DNA from: Rikenellaceae bacterium
GTDB lineage: Bacteria; Bacteroidota; Bacteroidia; Bacteroidales; UBA932
Direction: 5' to 3'
NCBI GenBank assembly: GCA_003520315.1
Contig: DOVA01000042.1
Location: 1 to 6,211 of the forward strand
Length of the DNA: 6,211 nucleotides
Shown here: positions 1 through 6,211 of the stretch, piece after piece
Layout of the letters: each line of letters starts with the position of its first letter
Numbering within the stretch: position 1 is the first letter of the stretch
Made by a program: the position numbers and the translations under genes
Notes under the pieces: model-generated
What the model was told of the DNA's origin: nothing
What the model saw: only the letters and a program-made list of their open reading frames with translations
Database searches by the model: none

Positions 1-1
1 A

Positions 2-52
2 TGCGATTTGCATGAAATAATGGAACTGATTTCTGAAGAAAAGGAGGTCTGA
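2..52 (+). CDS. C-terminal tail of an unidentified upstream gene (partial)
   Basis: The frame starting at base 2 is open from the window edge and ends at TGA 50-52. It gives 16 residues, CDLHEIMELISEEKEV, a charged, helix-like tail. The other two forward frames hit stops at bases 13-15 and 18-20, so this is the only forward frame that could carry an upstream gene to the helicase start. Its stop lies 4 nt before the helicase ATG, and the helicase Shine-Dalgarno sits inside its last codons, which suggests co-transcription and translational coupling. Too little remains to name a family. It could be another component of the same defence operon. The main doubt is that a 51-nt open frame can occur by chance; the matching 4-nt gap at the next junction supports it. 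Confidence 0.6.
   Translation, partial: CDLHEIMELISEEKEV
41..48 (+). promoter_or_regulatory. Strong Shine-Dalgarno of the helicase gene
   Basis: AAGGAGGT matches the 16S anti-Shine-Dalgarno sequence almost perfectly. Nine bases separate the GGAGG core from ATG 57, which fixes that ATG as the start. The site overlaps the final codons of the upstream reading frame, so ribosomes finishing that gene would arrive at this site. Confidence 0.9.
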
Positions 53-56
53 GCCG

Positions 57-3000
57 ATGGCACGACTTGAAGAAATAACTGTCGGCTCTGGCGTAAAGGG
101 CATTGCAGGGAATGAAGCTGTTACAGTGGTTGCTGTAAAATGGCATGGCACCAATGCAATGACAGTGACCTTTAGAAACTCTGGTGGTAATGTAGCAGAA
201 CAGATTCTCTATCGAGAAGACGAAGAGAAAATAAATGTCGCGGACGATAGTCTGCCTTGGAGTTTCGATGCAGATGCAAATTTACTACGACTTACATCAG
301 AGGCCTACCGGATTCATCTTGCGCACTTATTTGACCCATATTTAGCAGTACATACATCAACAATAGAACCTTTGCCTCACCAGATTTCTGCAGTGTATCA
401 AGAAATGCTTTCGCGATTACCCCTTCGTTATATTCTTGCAGACGATCCTGGGGCCGGTAAAACAATAATGACAGGACTTTTCCTTAAAGAGCTTCTTATC
501 CGAGGTGATTTAAAACGTTGCATGATTGTTTCACCTGGTAACTTGGCAGAACAATGGCAAGATGAACTATATCGGAAATTCAATCTTCGATTTGAAATCT
601 TGACAAATGATCGTATAGAGTCGGCGATTACTGGTAATGTTTTTGCTGAGATGAACCTTTGTATTGTCCGTCTGGATAAGTTGGCACGCAACGAGCAAAT
701 TCAAGACAAGCTTCGAGTTACTGATTGGGATTTGATAGTTTGTGATGAAGCCCATAAGATGTCAGCAACAGTATGGGGCGGTGAAGTAAAATATACAAAA
801 AGATTTCAACTTGGCCGACTTTTATCTTCGATCACAAGACACTTCTTGTTATTAACTGCTACTCCTCACAATGGCAAGGAAGAGGACTTTCAATTATTCA
901 TGTCCTTAATAGACCAGGACCGATTTGAGGGCGTAGCACGAAGTGGCAGTCAGGCTGTGGATGTATCAGATGTAATGCGGAGGCTCGTCAAAGAAGATTT
1001 ATTAAAGTTTGATGGCACTCCTCTGTTTCCTGAACGGAGAGCATACACAGTAAATTATGATTTATCCCCAGGAGAGGCCTCTTTATACTCTGCTGTCACA
1101 ACCTATGTGCAGGAGGAATTTAATAGAGCGGATCAACTGAATAGTGAGCGAAAAAACACTGTAGGATTCGCTCTAACAATTTTGCAACGTAGACTTGCTT
1201 CGTCACCAGAGGCAATTTTTCAGTCATTAAAGCGTAGACGGGAAAGACTAGAGGGCCGGCTTTCTGAAGAACGTTTGGGGAAGCGCGCTGCCGAGTATAC
1301 TGTCCCCGATTATGATGATTACGATGATGATGATATGCCATCTGCAGAATTGGAAGACACTGAAGAAAAGGTTGTTGATCAAGCCACTGCTGCGCAGACT
1401 ATAGCAGAACTTGAAGCGGAAATTGTAACCCTAAAAAAATTAGAGCGAATGGCTAATGATGTAAGACAAAGTGGTGAAGACCGGAAATGGGATGAACTCT
1501 CTCAACTCCTGCAGGACAACGGAAACATGTTTGGCTCTGATGGTATGCGTGAAAAATTAATCATCTTCACTGAACACAGAGATACGCTGCGTTATCTTAC
1601 GGATAAAATAAGATCTCTTCTTGGAAGTGAAGAAGCTGTTGTTAATATACACGGAAGCATGCTTCGTGATGATCGTCGTAAAGTAGAAGAGCTTTTCAAA
1701 CAAGATAAAGAAGTTAGAATCCTTATTGCAACAGATGCTGCTGGTGAAGGCATAAACCTACAGCGTGCTCATCTGATGGTAAATTATGATCTTCCATGGA
1801 ATCCCAATAGACTTGAACAACGATTTGGACGAATTCACAGAATTGGACAAACTGAAGTTTGCCACCTATGGAATCTTGTATCCCAAGAAACCCGTGAGGG
1901 TATGGTTTTTCAGAGACTTTTTGAAAAACTAGAACAGGAACGTGAATCTCTCAAGGGAAAAGTGTTTGATGTTCTCGGCAAACTAACTTTCAACAATAAG
2001 TCGCTGCGAGATCTCCTTATTGAGGCAGTTCGTTATAACAACCAGGAGGATGTAAGACGACGTCTGCACGAGGTGGTCGATCATTCATTGGATCGCGAAA
2101 CTCTGGAACGACTCTTAAATGAACATGCATTGACTGAAGACTCAATGGATGTTAATCATGTCATGGCAATTCGTGAAGACATGGAGCGAATGGAGGCTCA
2201 TAAGCTTCAGCCGCACTTCATTGAGTCATTTTTCATGGAAGCTTTTCAGAGTCTTGGAGGCAAAATCAGGCCACGTGAAAAAGGACGGTATGAAATTACT
2301 ACCGTGCCCTTTGCTGTCAGAAATCGTGATATGCAGATAGGATTTGGAGAACCAGTGCTAAGCCGATATGAACGCATATGTTTCGATAAAACATTTTCTA
2401 ATGTCCAGGGACAGGCCCAAGCTGCCTTGATTGCACCAGGCCATCCACTATTAGAAGCGACTATTGACCTCATCCGAGAAAGAAATACAGATGTTTTAAA
2501 ACAGGGATCTATTTTCATTGACGATTCAGACGACGGAATTGATCCGCGACTCTTATTCTACATTGAGGATTCAGTTCAAGATGGTGTTGTATTAGAGGGC
2601 GGAAGCAAGCGTATTATTTCAAAGCATATTCACTTTGTTGAGATGAAAGAGGACGGTACGACAATCAACGCTGGATATGCACCCTATCTTGACTATCGCG
2701 CTACTGATAATGAAGAACAGACAGCTGTTCGAACCTTTTTAAATGATCAGCAATGGCTAAAAGCAGACGTGGAAGATATTGCAATTGGTTATGCCATTTC
2801 AGAAATTATCCCTTTTCACGTAAAACAGGTTCGTGAGCGAAAGACAAAGCTTATTGAAAAAACATGTAAAGCTGTAAAAGAACGCCTTACTGCCGAGATT
2901 CAATATTGGGATTTTCGAAGTGCAGATTTAAAGATGAAAGAAGCTACGGGGAAAACAAACGCAAAACAAAATTCTCAAATGGCAGCTCGACGTGCAGAAG

Positions 3001-3563
3001 ATTTAGAAGCTCGCATGCAAAAACGCCTTGCTGAACTTGAAAAAGAGAAGCGTATTTCTGCCATGCCCCCAGTGATTGTAGGAGGGGCAATTGTTATACC
3101 ACGTGGACTTATTAACCATCTAAATGGTAAAACAAGTCCATTCTCGGCTGATGCAGCGGCAAGACGTGAGATCGAGCTTGCAGCCATGAGAGCTGTTATG
3201 GATATTGAATCATCCTTAGGATTCGTTCCACGAGATGTAAGTTCGGCAAAAGTTGGCTATGATGTTGAGTCTCAAATTCCACACACACTTCGGAAGCCAA
3301 ATGAATCGAGACTGCGCTTTATTGAAGTTAAAGGCAGAGTCAAAGGAGCAACCACTGTAACTGTAAGTAAAAATGAGATTCTTACAGCATTCAACAAACC
3401 AGATGAATATATTTTGGCAATTGTTGAAGTAGATGGTTCAACCACTAAAACCATTTACTTGAAAAAACCATTTTGCGAGCGCCCTGATTTTGCCGCAACT
3501 AGTATTAATTATGACATTATGGATTTGATAAACTGTTCTGAAATAATGTTAAAGAGAGGTTAA
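57..3563 (+). CDS. SNF2/RapA-like helicase with C-terminal DUF3883 (NOV_C) domain, anti-phage defence component
   Basis: Complete 1168-residue superfamily 2 DNA helicase/translocase, predicted cytosolic, with no signal peptide or membrane segment. Lobe 1 (about 100-290) has a Q-like PHQ at 107-109, Walker A DDPGAGKT at 129-136, motif Ia around SPGNLAEQW (159-167), DEAH at 230-233 and TATPHNG at 267-273. Lobe 2 (about 495-610) has IFTEHRDT at 503-510, ATDAAGEGINLQ at 558-569 and QRFGRIHRIGQ at 588-598. All core ATPase motifs look intact. Between the lobes (about 355-470) is a charged linker with an Asp/Tyr tract at 418-426. Residues about 640-1000 match no domain I recognise and end in a likely coiled coil (about 965-1000). 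DUF3883 follows at about 1035-1130, with D1069 and E1090-V-K1092 resembling a PD-(D/E)xK site. Walker A reads PGAGKT rather than the MGLGKT usual in chromatin-type SNF2 proteins, as in other defence DUF3883 helicases that I recall. The DUF1156 methylase follows after 4 nt. An Hma helicase is favoured; DrmD of class 1 DISARM is the alternative. The family call is secure; the system type is inference. Confidence 0.93.
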   Translation: MARLEEITVGSGVKGIAGNEAVTVVAVKWHGTNAMTVTFRNSGGNVAEQILYREDEEKINVADDSLPWSFDADANLLRLTSEAYRIHLAHLFDPYLAVHTSTIEPLPHQISAVYQEMLSRLPLRYILADDPGAGKTIMTGLFLKELLIRGDLKRCMIVSPGNLAEQWQDELYRKFNLRFEILTNDRIESAITGNVFAEMNLCIVRLDKLARNEQIQDKLRVTDWDLIVCDEAHKMSATVWGGEVKYTKRFQLGRLLSSITRHFLLLTATPHNGKEEDFQLFMSLIDQDRFEGVARSGSQAVDVSDVMRRLVKEDLLKFDGTPLFPERRAYTVNYDLSPGEASLYSAVTTYVQEEFNRADQLNSERKNTVGFALTILQRRLASSPEAIFQSLKRRRERLEGRLSEERLGKRAAEYTVPDYDDYDDDDMPSAELEDTEEKVVDQATAAQTIAELEAEIVTLKKLERMANDVRQSGEDRKWDELSQLLQDNGNMFGSDGMREKLIIFTEHRDTLRYLTDKIRSLLGSEEAVVNIHGSMLRDDRRKVEELFKQDKEVRILIATDAAGEGINLQRAHLMVNYDLPWNPNRLEQRFGRIHRIGQTEVCHLWNLVSQETREGMVFQRLFEKLEQERESLKGKVFDVLGKLTFNNKSLRDLLIEAVRYNNQEDVRRRLHEVVDHSLDRETLERLLNEHALTEDSMDVNHVMAIREDMERMEAHKLQPHFIESFFMEAFQSLGGKIRPREKGRYEITTVPFAVRNRDMQIGFGEPVLSRYERICFDKTFSNVQGQAQAALIAPGHPLLEATIDLIRERNTDVLKQGSIFIDDSDDGIDPRLLFYIEDSVQDGVVLEGGSKRIISKHIHFVEMKEDGTTINAGYAPYLDYRATDNEEQTAVRTFLNDQQWLKADVEDIAIGYAISEIIPFHVKQVRERKTKLIEKTCKAVKERLTAEIQYWDFRSADLKMKEATGKTNAKQNSQMAARRAEDLEARMQKRLAELEKEKRISAMPPVIVGGAIVIPRGLINHLNGKTSPFSADAAARREIELAAMRAVMDIESSLGFVPRDVSSAKVGYDVESQIPHTLRKPNESRLRFIEVKGRVKGATTVTVSKNEILTAFNKPDEYILAIVEVDGSTTKTIYLKKPFCERPDFAATSINYDIMDLINCSEIMLKRG
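1308..1334 (+). repeat. GAT/TAT/TAC low-complexity tract encoding an acidic Asp/Tyr run
   Basis: Nine in-frame codons, seven GAT plus one TAT and one TAC, encode DYDDYDDDD (residues 418-426 of the helicase). The tract ends in four GAT units in a row. It lies in the linker between the two helicase lobes, where length changes should be tolerated. A change of whole codons would keep the frame. It is a short imperfect trinucleotide run, not a long microsatellite. Confidence 0.8.
3554..3560 (+). promoter_or_regulatory. Shine-Dalgarno of the methylase gene
   Basis: GAGAGGT lies within the last two sense codons of the helicase (Arg-Gly), just before its TAA, with 7 nt between it and ATG 3568. It is weaker than the helicase site. 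With the 4-nt gap between stop and start, it points to coupled translation of the two proteins. No promoter separates the genes. Confidence 0.75.
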
Positions 3564-3567
3564 GGAT

Positions 3568-6211
3568 ATGGAATATAAAAAGAAACTAATAGAGGTAGCA
3601 CTACCATTGGAAGTTATAAATGAAGGCTGTGTACAGGAAAAAAATCCTTTTTTGAAAGGACACCCCAGAAGCACACATTTATGGTGGGCCCGTCGACCTT
3701 TGGCAGCTGCACGTGCTGTAATTTTTGCCCAAATGGTTGATGATCCTTCTTCGCATCCTGAAATATTTCCTACTGAAGATCTACAGAAAATTGAGCGTGA
3801 TCGATTATTCAAAATAATTGAAAAAATTTCAAAATGGGAAAATATAAAAAATGAGGACATACTAAACGAGGCTCGCCAAGAAATTATAAAAAGTTGGAAA
3901 ACTACTTGCGAGGACAACTCTGTGAGTAATGAGTTTTTAGGAATTTTCAATCCTGAGAAACTACCTGGATTTCATGATCCTTTTGCCGGTGGTGGAGCAT
4001 TACCTTTGGAAGCTCAAAGGCTTGGATTAGAGCCATATGCGAGTGATCTCAATCCAGTAGCGGTATTAATTAATAAAGCAATGATTGAGATACCACCAAA
4101 ATTTGACGGCAAACCTCCAGTGAATCCAGGTTCTAAGCAATTATTGCAAGGTTTGTGGATAGGAGCTCAAGGTCTTGCGGAGGACGTACGTTACTATGGA
4201 GAAATATTGAGGCAGGAAGCGGTAAAAAGAATTGGTCATCTATACCCAAAGGTAAATGATGAATACGGAGCTGAACACACAGTTATAGCCTGGATTTGGG
4301 CAAGAACGGTGAGGTGCCCGAACCCAGCATGTGGTTGTGAAATACCTCTTTCAAATACTTTTGTGCTGTCAAAGAAAAAAGGGAAAGAAGTATGGCTTGA
4401 ACCAGAAGTTAATGATACAAAAATATCATTTAAAATTCATAAGGGTAAATGTCCTACTAATAAAGAGACGAATAAAATTGGGCGAGGGGCAATTTTCAGA
4501 TGCCCGAAATGTTCTTCTGCTACAACCGATGCTTATGTCAAGCAAATGGGAAAGGAAGGAGCAATTGGGATTCAACTTATGGCAATTGTTGCTAATGGTC
4601 AAAGTGGAAGAATATATTTACCTCCCAATGATGCACACATTCAAATAGCCGAGATTCCAAAACCACACAATTTTCCAGACGGTCAAATGGCAACTAATCC
4701 GCGATGGTTTAGTCCCCCATCATTTGGGCTCACCGAATTTCATCAACTTTTTACAAATCGCCAACTCATCGCACTTAATACCTTCAGCGAACTTGTTTCT
4801 GAGATGGGAACCCGAATAATTTCTGAGGGTGGGTCTAAGGAATACGCAGAGGCTATTGAAGTTTATCTTGCCTGTGGAATAAGCCAACTAAGTAGGTATT
4901 CATGTACAATCTGTGGTTGGAATAAAACAAATGAAAACGTTGCTCAAGCCTTTGGTCGTCAAGCCATACCGATGGTTTGGGATTTTGCTGAAGCTAATAC
5001 CTTAGAAGGATCATTAAATATTTCTTCGACTATTGAATGGCCGGCATCTGTAATTAATTCACTAGGAAGAGTTGGTTATTCACAACAAGCCGATGCACAA
5101 AAGCAAACTATTACTAAAGGAAAAGTGGTGTCTACTGATCCCCCTTATTACGATAATATTGGTTATGCTGATTTATCGGATTTCTTCTATGTCTGGCTAC
5201 GTCGTTCACTGAAAACTGCTTATCCGCAACTCTTTTCAACATTGCTTGTTCCGAAGGCAGAGGAATTAGTTGCAACACCATACCGTCATGGCAATAAGGC
5301 AGACGCAGAAGTTTTTTTCTTAGAAGGCATGAAAAGTGCAATGCATAACATTTCCTTACAAGCACACCCTGCTTTTCCTGTAACAATTTATTATGCTTTT
5401 AAACAGTCTGATAGTGAAACAGAAAGTGGAGTTTCAAGTACAGGATGGGAAACATTTTTAGAGGCAGTATTAGGTGCAGGATTCTCAATAACTGGAACTT
5501 GGCCTCTAAGGACAGAACGAACTAAAGGCCTAAAAGGTGAGGTTAATGCTCTTGCGTCTTCCATAGTACTTGTTTGTAGAAAACGCTCAAAAAATGCACC
5601 AATATGTACTCGAAGAGACTTTATTAATACTTTAAGAAATGAACTAAAGCCCGCGCTGAAAAATTTACAAGCAAGTAACATTGCACCAGTTGATCTAGCT
5701 CAATCAGCTATTGGACCGGGAATGGGAGTCTTTTCAAGATTCAAAGAAGTACTTGAAGCTGATGGCAAATACATGAATGTTCGTTCTGCTCTTCAACTTA
5801 TTAATCAAGAGCTAGACACATATTTTACTGAACAAGATGGAGTACTTGATCGAGATAGTCGTTTTTGCATTGATTTATATACTCAATACGCATTTAACGA
5901 TATGAGGTTTGGAGAAGCTGATGTATTAGCTAGAGCAAAGAATACGTCTGTTGAGAAGCTTGTATCTAGAAATATTCTTTACGCACAAAAGGGAGTAGTG
6001 AAATTACTGACACGTGAAGAAATTCCGGAAAAAATTGAATCAAAGGAAAGAAATATTTGGCTTCTTACCCAGCAAATGACGAAGGCTTTAGAAAAGGATG
6101 GAGTTTCTGGTGTAGCGAAAATTATCGCTGACATATATACATCGGAGCCAGAACACGCGAAAGCCCTGGCTTATCGTCTCTTTCAAATAGCAGAGCGAAA
6201 GGGCTGGGCTG
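3568..6211 (+). CDS. DUF1156-family DNA adenine methyltransferase with cysteine clusters (3' end cut by window)
   Basis: Open from ATG 3568 to the window edge with no stop (881 codons). The probable role is N6-adenine methylation of host DNA as the self mark of a defence system, using S-adenosylmethionine. DUF1156 is N-terminal (about 8-65), with the hallmark HPRSTHLWWARRPLAAARAV at 32-51. The SAM-binding motif DPFAGGG is at 137-143, followed by ASDLNP at 158-163. The catalytic motif DPPYYD is at 524-529, then YADLSDFFYVWLRR at 533-546. The nearly 400 residues between the two motifs carry cysteines at 250, 255, 257, 295, 312 and 315, which look like a zinc ribbon, and a second CxxC at 446 and 449. 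Motif I before motif IV with a long insert resembles the alpha-class MTase order, so the insert may hold target recognition. The last visible residues (YRLFQIAERKGWA) resemble a motif near the family's C-terminus, so I estimate only some tens of residues are missing. It follows the helicase by 4 nt. It is an Hma methylase or DrmMI. The sequence seen contains no frameshift or lost catalytic residue. Confidence 0.93.
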   Translation, partial: MEYKKKLIEVALPLEVINEGCVQEKNPFLKGHPRSTHLWWARRPLAAARAVIFAQMVDDPSSHPEIFPTEDLQKIERDRLFKIIEKISKWENIKNEDILNEARQEIIKSWKTTCEDNSVSNEFLGIFNPEKLPGFHDPFAGGGALPLEAQRLGLEPYASDLNPVAVLINKAMIEIPPKFDGKPPVNPGSKQLLQGLWIGAQGLAEDVRYYGEILRQEAVKRIGHLYPKVNDEYGAEHTVIAWIWARTVRCPNPACGCEIPLSNTFVLSKKKGKEVWLEPEVNDTKISFKIHKGKCPTNKETNKIGRGAIFRCPKCSSATTDAYVKQMGKEGAIGIQLMAIVANGQSGRIYLPPNDAHIQIAEIPKPHNFPDGQMATNPRWFSPPSFGLTEFHQLFTNRQLIALNTFSELVSEMGTRIISEGGSKEYAEAIEVYLACGISQLSRYSCTICGWNKTNENVAQAFGRQAIPMVWDFAEANTLEGSLNISSTIEWPASVINSLGRVGYSQQADAQKQTITKGKVVSTDPPYYDNIGYADLSDFFYVWLRRSLKTAYPQLFSTLLVPKAEELVATPYRHGNKADAEVFFLEGMKSAMHNISLQAHPAFPVTIYYAFKQSDSETESGVSSTGWETFLEAVLGAGFSITGTWPLRTERTKGLKGEVNALASSIVLVCRKRSKNAPICTRRDFINTLRNELKPALKNLQASNIAPVDLAQSAIGPGMGVFSRFKEVLEADGKYMNVRSALQLINQELDTYFTEQDGVLDRDSRFCIDLYTQYAFNDMRFGEADVLARAKNTSVEKLVSRNILYAQKGVVKLLTREEIPEKIESKERNIWLLTQQMTKALEKDGVSGVAKIIADIYTSEPEHAKALAYRLFQIAERKGWA

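Noticed and set aside
57..3563. Assigning the symbol drmD (and drmMI to the methylase) outright.
   Set aside because: The same two domain families occur in Hma. The window holds none of the diagnostic partners, so a symbol would overstate what can be seen.
3561..3570. A possible promoter or terminator between helicase and methylase.
   Set aside because: Only 4 nt separate the stop and start codons, with a ribosome site in the helicase end. There is no room for either element, and co-transcription fits better.
3645..3660. A small perfect inverted repeat, TCCTTT-TTTG-AAAGGA, possibly a terminator or translational hairpin.
   Set aside because: Six mostly A/T pairs inside the conserved coding sequence (around NPFLKGH) is weak, and a terminator there would cut off the methylase. 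The codons explain it.
3549..3950. A 133-codon reverse-strand open frame over the methylase start.
   Set aside because: It lies opposite the highly conserved DUF1156 N-terminus, has a low-complexity Ser/Phe-rich translation and no family resemblance. It is a shadow of the real gene.
4331..4648. A 105-codon forward open frame inside the methylase.
   Set aside because: It overlaps the cysteine-rich insert in another frame, and its translation has no recognisable motif. The methylase frame is open throughout with family motifs on both sides.
5132..5681. Two reverse-strand open frames (5132-5386 and 5391-5681).
   Set aside because: Both are opposite the DPPY catalytic region and the following conserved segment of the methylase. 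They have no protein resemblance, and the + strand explains the region fully.

Overview
The window is one dense, single-strand (+) coding block. It looks like part of a bacterial anti-phage (defence-island) operon. Three open reading frames lie head to tail, and each of the two gaps between them is only 4 nt. Strong purine-rich Shine-Dalgarno sequences (AAGGAGGT before the second gene), modest G+C and A/T-rich codon choice suggest a low- to mid-GC bacterium, plausibly a Bacillota. This is weak evidence, because defence genes move widely.

Layout. Bases 2-52 are the last 16 codons of an upstream gene that begins outside the window. Bases 57-3563 encode a complete 1168-residue SNF2/RapA-like helicase with a C-terminal DUF3883 (NOV_C) domain. 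Bases 3568-6211 encode 881 residues of a large DUF1156-type DNA adenine methyltransferase with cysteine clusters (COG1743-like). It runs off the right edge with its C-terminus missing. There are no RNA genes, mobile elements, CRISPR arrays, promoters or terminators visible, and no gene-free stretch longer than a few bases.

How the genes may work together. A DUF3883 helicase next to a DUF1156 methylase is known from two defence families: Hma (helicase, methylase, ATPase; the ATPase is DUF499) and class 1 DISARM (drmD-drmMI-drmA-drmB-drmC). In both, the methylase is thought to mark host DNA while the helicase and partner proteins act on unmarked incoming DNA. From the sequence alone I favour an Hma-like system. 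The deciding genes, a DUF499 ATPase or drmA/drmB, would lie outside the window, so I give no gene symbols. The pairing itself is not new. The open questions are the upstream partner, the helicase's large unassigned middle, its linker between the two lobes, and the long cysteine-bearing insertion in the methylase.
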